A stretch of DNA of 64,000 nucleotides from Flavobacteriales bacterium. Lineage in GTDB: Bacteria > Bacteroidota > Bacteroidia > Flavobacteriales_F > PHOS-HE28. This document shows positions 55,773-64,000 of this stretch, in pieces. The DNA lies in the NCBI GenBank assembly GCA_016717225.1, contig JADKGB010000001.1, positions 248,001 through 312,000 of the forward strand. The letters run 5' to 3'. The stretch's first letter is position 1; each line of letters opens with the position of its first letter. The translations under genes and the position numbers were made by a program. The notes beneath the pieces were generated by a model. It ran no database searches. It had not been told where the DNA came from and worked only from the letters and a program-made list of their open reading frames with translations.

Positions 55773-55834
55773 TCCTCACGATTAGATCACTCGGACTTGT
55801 ATAGAATACCATTCAGAACGGTTTTTCCGACGTA

Positions 55835-55863
55835 TTGCCGCGAACAATTGGCGTCTATCTTTG
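55835..55863 (+). promoter_or_regulatory. Promoter of the BNR/T9SS cargo gene
   Basis: TTG (55835-55837), 18 nt, TATCTTTG (55856-55863), matching both Bacteroidota elements; the ATG at 55893 is 30 nt downstream. Confidence 0.65.
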
Positions 55864-55892
55864 TAAACTACGCAATACACCCTTTTACAACG

Positions 55893-58796
55893 ATGAACCG
55901 TTCCCTGATCCTTGGATTTTTCGGTGTTGCCACGTTGGCCAGCATCGGCTTGCACGTTCGCAACAGCAATGAGTTGCATTATGCTCCGCGTTCGGCCGAT
56001 CGCCCTGCTGAAGGTTATCTCGGAGCGTTGGAATGGCTCAGCTTGGTGCGTGGCAATGTGGTTACGGGCCAGGTGGAACCGGGAGATCGGGAGCGAATGG
56101 GCAAAGCCGTGGCCGCATACAATAGCAGTCAACGGAAATCAGCGGTTTACAACTGGATCGAAATGGGTCCCGATAACATCGGTGGTCGCGTACGCGCCAT
56201 TGTTGTTGACCCGAACAACGATCAAATACTCTGGGCAGGTAGCGTTAGTGGTGGATTGTTCCGCTCCACGGATGGTGCGAATACATGGCAACGCATACCG
56301 GCTTTCCAGGAGAATTTGGTGATCAGTTCAATGGCCATGCTGGGGAATGGACATCTCTACATCGCAACTGGGTGCACGTGGGAAGGAATTGGTGGGCAAG
56401 GCGGTAGCGGATTCGTCGGCGACGGGGTCTTCATGACCTCAGACGATGGAGAAACCTTTTCTCATCCTCTGAACGCAGCTGCTACTTGGGATGTAAGTGA
56501 GGATTGGGCGGTGGTCAATCGCATCAAGGCCGATCCTTCAAACCCGAACCGTTTGTATATAGCATCCAGCCAGCCAGGTGCCCGTACATATGATGAATCT
56601 ACCGGTACGGTTTCTACGCTCAATGGGATAGGAGCAACGTTTGATGCCTATGATGTGGACATCAGCAGTGATGGTTCCACAGTGCTCTATTCTGCTGGAA
56701 CAGGAGATGCTTATTTGAGTACCGATGGAGGCCAGAGTTTCGAAAAGCTGGACGGCACGCCGGGTGTTGGTTTCCCACAAAGCGCTATCGGTCGGTTGGA
56801 ACTTGCGATCTCCCCGGATGACGCGAACTATATGTATGCGTTCGCATGCACAGGAAACGGCAAAATGAGCGGAGCGTGGTCCAGTGAGGATCGAGGACAG
56901 AACTGGTTCCGGATCTGGCCGGATTTCAATATCCCCGAGCTGGACATTTTCAGAGATAATAGTCAGGGCTTCTACGATAACGCTATCGCTGTGCGTCCAG
57001 GTCATCCTGATGAAGTATGGGTAGGTGGAGTGGAGTTATGGAAAACCTCGTTGAGCGGCCAACCCAACCAGTTGGCGAACGCCAGCTCGGATCCGGGTTG
57101 CTTTTTCTGCGTGCACGCGGATGTTCATGAGATCGTGTTTGCCGATGCCAATACGGCCTATATCGGTTGCGATGGCGGCGTATACAAATCCCCGAACGGT
57201 GGCGAGAATTTCTATGCTGCCAACCGCGGCCTCAGCATCACGCAGTTCTACTCCGTTGCCTATAATTCCAAAGGACAGGCAATGGGCGGAACGCAGGATA
57301 ATGGGACTATTTTCCTGAGTGGTTCGGGCAACACGGACCTGGAAGGCATAACAGTGGGTGGTGGCGATGGCTTCGATTGTGATCTTGCACAGATGGATGC
57401 TGGTATCATGTACAGCAGCATCTATGGTGGGGCGATCTTTCGTTCCAACGATGCGGGCAACAATTTCGGGTCGTTCTATGATAACAACGTTCCGGTGAGC
57501 ACGGACCCGGATGTGCTCGGTGTTGGCCTTGGCGATTTCTATACCAATTTCCGGCTCTTTGAAAATCCAAAAGACGAGAATAGCCCGGCTTTTGTGGATA
57601 AGGTGTTGAGCATTGCTGCTGGTGACACGATCTTTCCTGGCGAAACGCGTGTTATCGGCTACTCAGGAAGCATCACTTCGGTGCCGCAATACGGTAACTA
57701 TACGAATGAAACATCCGAGGCGATAGCAGGGCCTTGGAGCACCACCCTTTCCTTCCGTGATAAGATCACCAGCGTCCTGGCAGTCGGTTTCACTGGTTCA
57801 CAGGGAATTTGGGTCACACGTCAGGCTATGAGTTTTGCATTGGATCCGAACGTCAACAACGGCGTTCCGATCTGGGCCAAAGCGGTTTCCAACGCAGGCG
57901 GGAATGTGACCTGTTTGGAATGGACCGCCGATGGTAATACACTCTTCTGGGGAACCAGCGAGGGCGAGGTATATCGGGTCTCGGGTTTCAATAGCGCTTA
58001 TACACGTGGGCAACTATGGGAGGACAGCACGGCTACTTATGCACTCTCTGGTCGGGAAACGGTTTCCAGCGGAGGAGCAGTGGTTACCGGATTGGCCCCT
58101 GACCCGAGCAATGTGAACCGCTTGGTGATCACCTTTGGCGGTTATGGAGGAACCAATAAGGTGCGTCTTACCGAGAACGCGTTGGATGCGAATCCGACAT
58201 TGACCAACATTTGGAATGTTCCAGGAGAGATCACTGGAATGCCATGCTATGACGCCGTTATCCATAAAGACAATGGAAGCGTCATCGTGGTGGGTACTGA
58301 ATTCGGTGTGTGGTCCACGGATGATACCGGTCAATCTTGGACGAACCAGACGGACGGTATCCAAGGCGTTCCAACGTTCGCTGTTCGTCAGCAGACATGG
58401 AATTGGGAAAACAACCCTTGGGGGCCTGACTACATCGAGAACCCGAACATGATCTATGTCGGCACACATGGCCGTGGTGCTTTCCGCACGGAAAGCCTGG
58501 TGGGTATCAGCCCCATAGCAAATGGAACGGATGCTGCGGCAGATGCACTTACGTTGATGCCGAACCCTGCAAATACGCAGAGCGTGGTTCGGTTTGAATT
58601 GCGTAAAGCGGGCGACGTAACGCTGAATATGTACGGTACGGATGGCAAACTCGTTCGTTCGGTCACGCGGAAGAATCTCGCTGCTGCCACCCAGAACATT
58701 CCGGTGAATGTCTCCGATCTGCGCATGGGCACCTACATTGTTGAAGTGATCAGCACCGATAAACGCCGCACAGCGCGTATGGTTGTGACGCGTTGA
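55893..58796 (+). CDS. Large secreted BNR/sortilin-type beta-propeller protein with T9SS type A domain
   Basis: 967 aa from ATG 55893 (MNRSLILGFFGVATLASIGL), with a hydrophobic export signal. It contains at least seven Asp-box/BNR motifs (TDGANTWQ, SDDGETFS, TDGGQSFE, EDRGQNWF, PNGGENFY, NDAGNNFG, DDTGQSWT), so one or two large beta-propellers like VPS10/sortilin. The last ~80 residues (LTLMPNPANTQSVVRFELRK to ARMVVTR) are a T9SS type A sorting domain. Ligand or substrate unknown; many relatives are annotated as glycosyl hydrolases without proof, and I see no catalytic residues to support that. It has its own promoter and a strong terminator. Confidence 0.88.
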   Translation: MNRSLILGFFGVATLASIGLHVRNSNELHYAPRSADRPAEGYLGALEWLSLVRGNVVTGQVEPGDRERMGKAVAAYNSSQRKSAVYNWIEMGPDNIGGRVRAIVVDPNNDQILWAGSVSGGLFRSTDGANTWQRIPAFQENLVISSMAMLGNGHLYIATGCTWEGIGGQGGSGFVGDGVFMTSDDGETFSHPLNAAATWDVSEDWAVVNRIKADPSNPNRLYIASSQPGARTYDESTGTVSTLNGIGATFDAYDVDISSDGSTVLYSAGTGDAYLSTDGGQSFEKLDGTPGVGFPQSAIGRLELAISPDDANYMYAFACTGNGKMSGAWSSEDRGQNWFRIWPDFNIPELDIFRDNSQGFYDNAIAVRPGHPDEVWVGGVELWKTSLSGQPNQLANASSDPGCFFCVHADVHEIVFADANTAYIGCDGGVYKSPNGGENFYAANRGLSITQFYSVAYNSKGQAMGGTQDNGTIFLSGSGNTDLEGITVGGGDGFDCDLAQMDAGIMYSSIYGGAIFRSNDAGNNFGSFYDNNVPVSTDPDVLGVGLGDFYTNFRLFENPKDENSPAFVDKVLSIAAGDTIFPGETRVIGYSGSITSVPQYGNYTNETSEAIAGPWSTTLSFRDKITSVLAVGFTGSQGIWVTRQAMSFALDPNVNNGVPIWAKAVSNAGGNVTCLEWTADGNTLFWGTSEGEVYRVSGFNSAYTRGQLWEDSTATYALSGRETVSSGGAVVTGLAPDPSNVNRLVITFGGYGGTNKVRLTENALDANPTLTNIWNVPGEITGMPCYDAVIHKDNGSVIVVGTEFGVWSTDDTGQSWTNQTDGIQGVPTFAVRQQTWNWENNPWGPDYIENPNMIYVGTHGRGAFRTESLVGISPIANGTDAAADALTLMPNPANTQSVVRFELRKAGDVTLNMYGTDGKLVRSVTRKNLAAATQNIPVNVSDLRMGTYIVEVISTDKRRTARMVVTR

Positions 58797-58814
58797 TCCC
58801 GATCGAACAGGAAC

Positions 58815-58844
58815 AAAGCCCCGCGACCAACGTCGTGGGGCTTT
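58815..58844 (+). terminator. Intrinsic terminator after the BNR gene
   Basis: AAAGCCCCGCGAC-CAAC-GTCGTGGGGCTTT: a 13-bp stem with one G-T position, followed by TTCTTT, 18 nt after the stop. Confidence 0.85.
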
Positions 58845-58891
58845 TCTTTGCACCCCATCCAACACCTTCGCCGGGCTACGGCGCTAACAGC

Positions 58892-59908
58892 ATGGCCAAC
58901 AACACTCGTGTGCGCATTGCGGTGAATGGCTTCGGCCGAATAGGTCGCGTCTTCTCACGGATCGTCCTCGACCGCACGGATATTGAACTGGTCGCCGTTA
59001 ACGACCTTACGGATACGTTCACACTTGCGCATCTGTTCAAGTACGACTCTGTGCATGGTGTGTTTGCCGGTGAAGTGGGACATGATGAAAAGAACCTCTA
59101 CCTCGGTGGAAGGACCATCAAGGCTTTTGCGGAGAAGGACCCTGCGAACCTGCCTTGGGGTGAGTTGGGGGTCGATATAGTGATCGAATGCACCGGCCAT
59201 TTCCTCACACGCGCACTAGCCAGTGCGCACCTGAGGGCTGGTGCTCGGCAAGTGGTCCTCAGCGCGCCGGCGAAAGAATCCGACATCAAGAGCGTTGTGC
59301 TTGGCGTGAACGAGGACCAGTTGGACGGAACGGAGGACATGATCTCCAATGCGAGTTGCACAACCAACTGCGCAGCACCGATGATCAAGATCGTTCGAGA
59401 CGTTTGTGGGATCGAAAGCGGATTCATCACAACGGTGCATAGCTACACGGGCGATCAACGCTTGCACGATGCACCGCACAAAGACCTGCGCCGCGCACGC
59501 GCGGCCACGGTGAGCATGGTACCCACCACCACGGGGGCTGCCAAAGCGATCACACGCATTTTCCCGGAGCTCGAAGGCAAACTGGGAGGTGGAGGTATAC
59601 GCGTACCCGTGCCTGACGGATCGATCACCGACATCACGTGCCGGGTGAAGAATATCCCAACTGCCGAAGCGATGAATGCCGCTTTCAAGAAAGCCGCTGA
59701 GGGCCCAATGAAAGGGATCTTGCGCTACACGGAGGATCCGATCGTAAGTGTGGATATCGTCGGCGATCCGCATAGCTGCATTTTCGATGCGCAGCTGACC
59801 AGTGTTGTTGGTGATCTCGTGAAAGTGATGGGCTGGTACGACAATGAATATGGCTATAGCAGCCGCTTGGCGGATCTGGTGGCCTATCTCGCGAAGGTCA
59901 AGAAGTAA
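58892..59908 (+). CDS. gapA: Glyceraldehyde-3-phosphate dehydrogenase
   Basis: 338 aa from ATG 58892. NAD-binding VNGFGRIGRVFSRI, VAVNDLTD, and the active site SNASCTTNCAAP with catalytic Cys, then HSYTGDQRLHDAPHKDLRRARAA and WYDNEYGYSSR are canonical. Asp in the VNDLTD segment suggests NAD preference. The upstream frame back to 58793 runs through the terminator and was rejected. It converges tail to tail with the LpxH-type gene, one base apart, with no visible terminator. Confidence 0.97.
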   Translation: MANNTRVRIAVNGFGRIGRVFSRIVLDRTDIELVAVNDLTDTFTLAHLFKYDSVHGVFAGEVGHDEKNLYLGGRTIKAFAEKDPANLPWGELGVDIVIECTGHFLTRALASAHLRAGARQVVLSAPAKESDIKSVVLGVNEDQLDGTEDMISNASCTTNCAAPMIKIVRDVCGIESGFITTVHSYTGDQRLHDAPHKDLRRARAATVSMVPTTTGAAKAITRIFPELEGKLGGGGIRVPVPDGSITDITCRVKNIPTAEAMNAAFKKAAEGPMKGILRYTEDPIVSVDIVGDPHSCIFDAQLTSVVGDLVKVMGWYDNEYGYSSRLADLVAYLAKVKK

Positions 59909-59909
59909 C

Positions 59910-60704
59910 TCAGGAAGTCACACCGGGCGTTTCAATGTCGGCGTTCAGCATGCCGTCGCTCATTCGTTTCATCAATTTCAACGTGTTACCGTCGAACACG
60001 GCGTACGTGTAGTAGGTGATCCAATCACCCAAGTTGAGATAGCGGCTTCGGGGTCCAACTTCCAGGTTCAGAGGCAGATGCCGATGCCCGAAGATCAACC
60101 AGTCGTAGTGGTCTTTCTTCAGTACTTCGCGGCAGTGGATGGCGAGCCATTCGTTCTCTGCACCCAGGAACTTCTTGTCGTTCGCGTAGTTCTTCAACTT
60201 GCTTCGCCCGCTCCAGAAATGCGCTATGCCCAGACCCAGGTTCGGGTGCAGCCGCGCGAAGCACCATTGCATTACCGGGTTCCGGAAGATGCGCTTCATG
60301 AACTTGTAACCGCCATCACCTGGACCCAGACCATCACCGTGTCCGATCAAGAAGCGTTGGCCGTTCCATTCACGTTTCACTTCGTCGCGGTGAACGACCA
60401 CGCCGGTCTCGCTGGGCAAGTAATCGAAGATCCACATGTCGTGGTTGCCGATATACAAATGCACCGGAATGCCCCGATCGGTGATCTCGGCGATCTTGCC
60501 CAAGAGCCGAACGAATCCGCGTGGCACCACTTCACGGTACTCGAACCACATGTCGAACAGATCGCCCAGGATGTGGATCTCTGCCGCGTCCTTCTCAGCT
60601 TCGTTCAGGAACGAAACGATGCGTTTCTCGCGCACAAGGCTGCTTGCATGGTCCGGCACTCCTAGGTGGAAGTCAGACAGGAAGTAGATCTTCCCGCCCG
60701 ACAT
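59910..60704 (-). CDS. LpxH-type UDP-2,3-diacylglucosamine diphosphatase
   Basis: 264 aa from ATG 60704 (MSGGKIYFLSDFHLGVPDHA). Calcineurin-type metal motifs in order: DFHLG, ILGDLFDMWFEYR, YIGNHDMW, GHGDGLGPGD, and FGHRHLP. The WFEYR segment and overall length fit Bacteroidota LpxH, which makes lipid X for lipid A. A second ATG at 60764 overlaps the stop of the upstream gene as TGATG and would add 20 residues encoded mostly by a palindromic GC-rich stretch; I prefer the shorter start because it matches the family. Confidence 0.88.
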   Translation of the reverse strand: MSGGKIYFLSDFHLGVPDHASSLVREKRIVSFLNEAEKDAAEIHILGDLFDMWFEYREVVPRGFVRLLGKIAEITDRGIPVHLYIGNHDMWIFDYLPSETGVVVHRDEVKREWNGQRFLIGHGDGLGPGDGGYKFMKRIFRNPVMQWCFARLHPNLGLGIAHFWSGRSKLKNYANDKKFLGAENEWLAIHCREVLKKDHYDWLIFGHRHLPLNLEVGPRSRYLNLGDWITYYTYAVFDGNTLKLMKRMSDGMLNADIETPGVTS

Positions 60705-60721
60705 CTCTCCTAGGGTCTCCG

Positions 60722-60749
60722 CCCCGGGACCCCCCTGAGGCCTCCCGAC
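60722..60749. repeat. GC-rich imperfect palindrome at the LpxH-type gene start
   Basis: On the minus strand it begins GTCGGGAGGCCTCAGGGGGG and ends TCCCGGGG, with outer arms CGGGA/TCCCG and inner CCT/AGG. It shares CTCAGGGG and CCGGG with the element in uvrD. It is the most diverged candidate of the group. Confidence 0.35.
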
Positions 60750-60763
60750 ATTCCTTTCGTTCA

Positions 60764-61903
60764 TCAGTGTGGTGCCTTGCGAAGTGCTTGTGTAGGATCC
60801 ATCTTCTCCAAAGCAAACACGAATCGGATCCGCTCGGGAAAATCGAACCCACGCAGGGTTTCCAATTCATCTTTGATCTCAGTGCTGTAGGCAAGGGGAA
60901 CCCACATTTCGATGACATCGCGCCAAATGCGCACCCCGATGCCAGCCTCCCAATAGCCACGCCAGTCCGTCGATCTACCGTTTTGATCGATCGTTGTGAA
61001 TGGCGCGGCGCCATAGCTGCCGAATACCGACAGTGGTAGTCTGAAGGGGAAGTCCGCTTCCATGTTGAGTGCGGCGATCCAGGTATCGCTGGTTCCATTC
61101 GCTGTTGGCGTTTTGAAACCACCTTGGTCCTTGGTGAATTGCTGGGCTGTGTTCTGTCCCACGAACTGGCGCTCCAAGAACAGATGGTCGTAGAGCAGAT
61201 CGCTACTGCCCCAGTGCAAGCGCCAACCCATCTCCCGGCGCATGAGCTCATCATCCTTGTTCAGGAACGCCCCGCCAAAGGCGCGGAAGGTCACACGATG
61301 CTTTTGCTTGTCATAGATGGCGCTCCACTTGGCGTCCAGGGATAGGCGGGAGAATGCTTCGTGGTTAAGGCCGACCAGTTTCATGTCGAAGGGATGCAGG
61401 CCGAATTTGCGCTCGTGGTGCACCTGGACCTCATGGAACACATCCTGTTTTTGCTGATCCACGGCGACATCCTGCTCTCCGTTGAAGTAAGAGCCCTTCG
61501 CGTTGTTCCAAATGATCACGCTTCGGTAGCGCAGGTCTGTTTGTGCTTCGTTCGGTTTGGAGCGCAGGTCGAGCTGGATGCTCGGCACAGCGCGCTGGTA
61601 CCATTGGTCCACATTTTCCACCGACCACAGCGATGCCGCGAAACCGGATACACCCACATGGACGTTGCGGAACCAGGTGCTACGCAGCCGATCATGGTTC
61701 CACATGAAGCGCGCACCGCCCGCGAGACGCTCGCTCTTCGTTCCGTAAAGCGGCACAGCGACCCATTCGAAGCGCTGGTTCGGAAGTGTGGTGTTGTGCA
61801 GCACCAGCCCAGCCATGAAGCCATCGTGGGAGTTCTTGGCGATGGCTGGTGTCCAGAAGATGCTCTTACGGTCTTCGCGCTCCAGGCCGGCGAGAAATTT
61901 CAT
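60764..61903 (-). CDS. C-terminal part of a broken M1-family metallopeptidase gene
   Basis: 379 codons starting at an internal methionine (MKFLAGLEREDRKSIFWTPA). Relatives of the M1 protein upstream end in just such a beta-rich, outer-membrane-like domain (HDGFMAGLVLHNTTLPNQRF, FGSYGAAPFTTIDQ, GIGVRIWRDVIEMWVPLAYS). The frame can be followed further upstream (DIRRNKKSTPWPATGLPE) to about 61955, where a stop appears and the frame must change. It is therefore probably not a separate gene. Its stop overlaps the long start of the LpxH-type gene. Confidence 0.7.
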   Translation of the reverse strand: MKFLAGLEREDRKSIFWTPAIAKNSHDGFMAGLVLHNTTLPNQRFEWVAVPLYGTKSERLAGGARFMWNHDRLRSTWFRNVHVGVSGFAASLWSVENVDQWYQRAVPSIQLDLRSKPNEAQTDLRYRSVIIWNNAKGSYFNGEQDVAVDQQKQDVFHEVQVHHERKFGLHPFDMKLVGLNHEAFSRLSLDAKWSAIYDKQKHRVTFRAFGGAFLNKDDELMRREMGWRLHWGSSDLLYDHLFLERQFVGQNTAQQFTKDQGGFKTPTANGTSDTWIAALNMEADFPFRLPLSVFGSYGAAPFTTIDQNGRSTDWRGYWEAGIGVRIWRDVIEMWVPLAYSTEIKDELETLRGFDFPERIRFVFALEKMDPTQALRKAPH

Positions 61904-62316
61904 TTCCGGAAGTCCAGTAGCAGGCCATGGAGTGGACTTCTTATTGCGGCGGATGTCGAGGTGCGGTCAATGGTCCACGCGGATCGTGTCTCGAGCCATC
62001 CCAGGGAGTACAACCTGTTCTTGCAGTCAGGTGATGGCCAATTGGGCGACCATGCCTTTCCTGAGTAACCGGTCAGATGCTTTTGTTGACCTCGAACTTA
62101 ACGGCGGCACAGTCCACACCGCACGCGAGGTGTTACCCTCGGAGCTGATCGAATAATTGGTCGGCAGGGAAGGGCACTTTCGACGAAGCTCGAAGGAGAT
62201 TTCGCTAAGTCTCCTAACGGCAACATCTTCCTTTAGGTCATGTTCCAAGGAATGGGAAAATCACGAATGGATAGGTCTGGCATTAGCCTCACTAACGGCC
62301 GCGCGGGGGGGGGGGG
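61904..62316 (-). pseudogene. Degraded linker of the M1 metallopeptidase gene with a 12-G tract
   Basis: Coding-like fragments lie in several frames: GYSGKAWSPNWPSPDCKNRL followed by YSLGWLETRSAWTID near 62075-61960, and EHDLKEDVAVRRLSEISFE near 62245-62190, with stops between. The run of 12 G at 62305-62316 (poly-C in the coding strand) marks where the N-terminal frame departs from the family after WHFKHP. At least one missing base near 61960 (GACCGCAC for expected GACCCGCAC) restores the downstream frame. Confidence 0.55.
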
Positions 62317-63969
62317 AGGACATGGATGCTTGAAGTGCCATTCATCGAAATAGCGCTGCATGCATGAGTCGAACTTCGCTTCGCCGAGAAAGGAGCGGAG
62401 CTGATCGAAGATCAAGGCGCTCTTGGAGTAAACGGTGGTTCCATAGTCCAGTTCGCCGAATTCAGCGGAAGGTGAATCAGGCGGAGAGTCCCAGTTCCGC
62501 CGCGCGTTGAAGCGGTATTGCAGTTCGTTCTGCTGGCGGTAGGTGATCCCCTTTTGCCGCGTGAGGAAACCCAGCGGTATCCCTTGCAGGTCCATCAGGC
62601 GCTTGTCCGGGTAGCGCGTTTCCACGTAGCGCTGCTCGTAGAAGCTATTGATGCCCTCGTCCATCCACGGGTGGTCGCGCTCGTTACTGCCGAGCATACC
62701 GTAGAACCAGTTGTGGCCCACCTCGTGCGCGATCACCACATCCAGGTCGAAGGCATCCTCGCTGTCGTTGATGATGGTGATCATCGGGTACTCCATGCCG
62801 CCGCCCGCCGCCGTTCCACCGTCAATGGCCGTGCAGGCGCTGTACGGGTAGTCGCCCACCCATTGGCTGTACAGGCGCACGCTTTCGTTCACGTAGGTGA
62901 TGGCGCTATCCCACACGGTGGCGTTCTTCGGCGTGAATAGCGTCCAAGTCGTAACAGTGTTGCCTCTCCGGGGGAGTGTGACCGAACCTTTGCGCACGAT
63001 GAAGGTCTTGTCCGCGAACCAAGCGAAGTCATGAACACGGTCCTGCTTGAATCGGATGGTCTTCACCTGCGCTGAACTGACCTTGCTGCTCGGGAAGGAA
63101 GCCCATTTGTTTCCACCGATGCCTTCTGCTTCCGTGAATGTGAGGCCAGCAAGCGAGTCCATGAACGCGACCTCTTGTGCGTTCTGCAATTCGCCCGTCG
63201 CGGCCACCACATAATTCGCGGGCAAGGTGATGCTCACATCAAAGCTGCCGAACTCGCTGTAGAACTCGCCTTGCGTGAGGTAGGGCATCGCGTGCCAGCC
63301 CTCACGGTCGTATACGGCGGGCTTCGGGAACCATTGCGTGATGTAGTACGCCTGCCCGGCATGGCCCAGTCGCGAGAACGAGGCGCTGGGGATCTTCACG
63401 TGGAAAGGCGTGGAGATCGTGATGCGCGCTCCGGGAGCGAGCGGCGCGGGCAGTTTGATCCAGCCAATGTCAATGTGTTCGGAGTGGAAACCCCAGGTCA
63501 GCTTTGTGTCGTTGCTGCGGAAGTCGAGGCTATCAATGAAGCCACGTTGTGCGGGCGTCGCGAAGTGGAGGCGAAAGTTGTTCTGGCGATCGAGTTGCTC
63601 GCACAGCGCGGTACTCTGGTCCTTGTAAGCGTTGGGCCATAAGTGTATCCATATGGTGTCCAAGGTTTGTGGTGAATTGTTCAGGTAGTCGAACTCTTCG
63701 ATGGCGAAGAGCTCGTGCTTCACGTCGTCCAAGCGCACGTTGATGCGGTAGTCGACCTGCTGTTGGAAGTACTGCGCACTGAGGAATGCTGGAGAGAGAA
63801 GGAGAAAAAGTGCTGTCGCAAGGGCTTTCGCGCGATTCCGGCTCAAGGCCGGAATGACAACGTGGTTGTGAGGGAGAGGGGCGCGGCCACCGCGCCCCTC
63901 TCCCTCACATAGTGTACTGTCATGCCGGACCTGACCCGGCATCGCGAAAGGGCCGCCGCCCATGTTCAT
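62233..63969 (-). CDS. M1-family metallopeptidase, N-terminal catalytic part (gene disrupted)
   Basis: 578 codons. Zinc site HEVGHNWFYGML (about residue 415 from ATG 63969) with Glu in MDEGINSFYEQRY; the M1 N-terminal domain starts QYFQQQVDYRINVRLDDVKH. The frame leaves the family after YFDEWHFKHP at the poly-C tract and ends in unrelated residues. The start is uncertain. ATG 63969 overlaps the stop of the gene before it, but puts ~50 odd residues, encoded across two palindromic elements, before the signal peptide. A TTG at 63846, inside one element, would give a clean signal peptide (SRNRAKALATALFLLLSPAF, cleaved after LSA). Confidence 0.8.
   Translation of the reverse strand: MNMGGGPFAMPGQVRHDSTLCEGEGRGGRAPLPHNHVVIPALSRNRAKALATALFLLLSPAFLSAQYFQQQVDYRINVRLDDVKHELFAIEEFDYLNNSPQTLDTIWIHLWPNAYKDQSTALCEQLDRQNNFRLHFATPAQRGFIDSLDFRSNDTKLTWGFHSEHIDIGWIKLPAPLAPGARITISTPFHVKIPSASFSRLGHAGQAYYITQWFPKPAVYDREGWHAMPYLTQGEFYSEFGSFDVSITLPANYVVAATGELQNAQEVAFMDSLAGLTFTEAEGIGGNKWASFPSSKVSSAQVKTIRFKQDRVHDFAWFADKTFIVRKGSVTLPRRGNTVTTWTLFTPKNATVWDSAITYVNESVRLYSQWVGDYPYSACTAIDGGTAAGGGMEYPMITIINDSEDAFDLDVVIAHEVGHNWFYGMLGSNERDHPWMDEGINSFYEQRYVETRYPDKRLMDLQGIPLGFLTRQKGITYRQQNELQYRFNARRNWDSPPDSPSAEFGELDYGTTVYSKSALIFDQLRSFLGEAKFDSCMQRYFDEWHFKHPCPPPPPARPLVRLMPDLSIRDFPIPWNMT
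63835..63855. repeat. Palindromic element near the M1 peptidase start (copy A)
   Basis: ATTCCGGC-TCAAG-GCCGGAAT, perfect 8-bp arms, followed by GAC. Same CCGGCTCAAGG core as the copy in uvrD at 2853. It contains the possible TTG start of the peptidase. Confidence 0.7.
63922..63942. repeat. Palindromic element near the M1 peptidase start (copy B)
   Basis: ATGCCGG-ACCTGAC-CCGGCAT, perfect 7-bp arms, preceded by GTC. It is 66 nt from copy A and in the opposite orientation relative to the flanking GTC/GAC. Confidence 0.65.
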
Positions 63970-64000
63970 TTGAACACCTCCGCCAACTTCTCTTCCAACG
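63966..64000 (-). CDS. C-terminal end of an unidentified gene, cut by window edge
   Basis: The last ten codons read LEEKLAEVFK followed by TGA, which overlaps the ATG at 63969 as ATGA. Too short to identify. Confidence 0.4.
   Translation of the reverse strand, partial: LEEKLAEVFK

Noticed and set aside
55893..58796. Annotating the BNR protein as a glycosyl hydrolase or sialidase
   Set aside because: Asp-boxes are structural; no sialidase Arg triad or FRIP motif is visible.

Overview
The window is one continuous stretch of a Bacteroidota chromosome, most likely an uncultured Flavobacteriales lineage with roughly 50-55% GC. Three things support this. The gene order rpsL-rpsG-fusA-rpsJ-(S10/spc/alpha) followed by carA and eno is typical of the group. 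There are type IX secretion system (T9SS) cargo with type A and type B sorting domains, a PorP/SprF protein and a giant SprB-like adhesin. Many upstream regions carry the Bacteroidota -7 box TAnnTTTG instead of a sigma70 -10 box. The taxonomic assignment is inference. I see no tRNA, rRNA, CRISPR array, phage or transposase.

Layout. (1) 1-4.2 kb, minus strand: a Fic-fold protein with a winged-helix tail and two lost catalytic residues, a UvrD/PcrA helicase, and the start of a DUF4290 protein. (2) 4.5-22.7 kb, plus strand: an uninterrupted translation and secretion locus of 32 genes (26 ribosomal proteins from S10 to L17 plus rpsL, rpsG, fusA, secY, map, infA and rpoA as listed), closed by a hairpin terminator. 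(3) 22.8-26.1 kb: an FkbM methyltransferase, carA and eno. (4) 26.2-30.4 kb, minus: a membrane LTA-synthase-type sulfatase and a secreted M1 aminopeptidase with a T9SS tail. (5) 30.6-32.1 kb: one conserved cytosolic protein split into two frames. (6) 32.2-46.4 kb, minus: a gliding/adhesion operon made of a small secreted protein, a giant SprB-like repeat adhesin (about 38 repeats), PorP/SprF, and an OmpA/PD40 lipoprotein. (7) 46.7-53.3 kb, minus: rlmB, and a tightly packed ung - Omp85 - L,D-transpeptidase - rmuC - GWxTD cluster. (8) 53.4-59.9 kb: a tiny lipoprotein, OsmC, a beta-barrel-like protein with lipA, a large T9SS-exported BNR protein, and gapA. (9) 59.9-64 kb, minus: an LpxH-type hydrolase and a broken M1 metallopeptidase gene.

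Most worth a second look: a palindromic element family (core CCGGCTCARGG..CCGG) that sits inside reading frames (twice in uvrD, once in fic) and at two gene starts, resembling palindromic elements known inside rickettsial proteins; the Fic protein whose catalytic HPFxD has become RPFSA, with a perfect operator-like inverted repeat over its promoter, which suggests a repurposed autoregulator; an RGG-rich tail on ribosomal protein S3; and frame disruptions in sprB, in the split gene at 31.05 kb and in the M1 peptidase. These disruptions are either real decay or phase variation, or unpolished sequence. No wholly new multi-gene system is evident.
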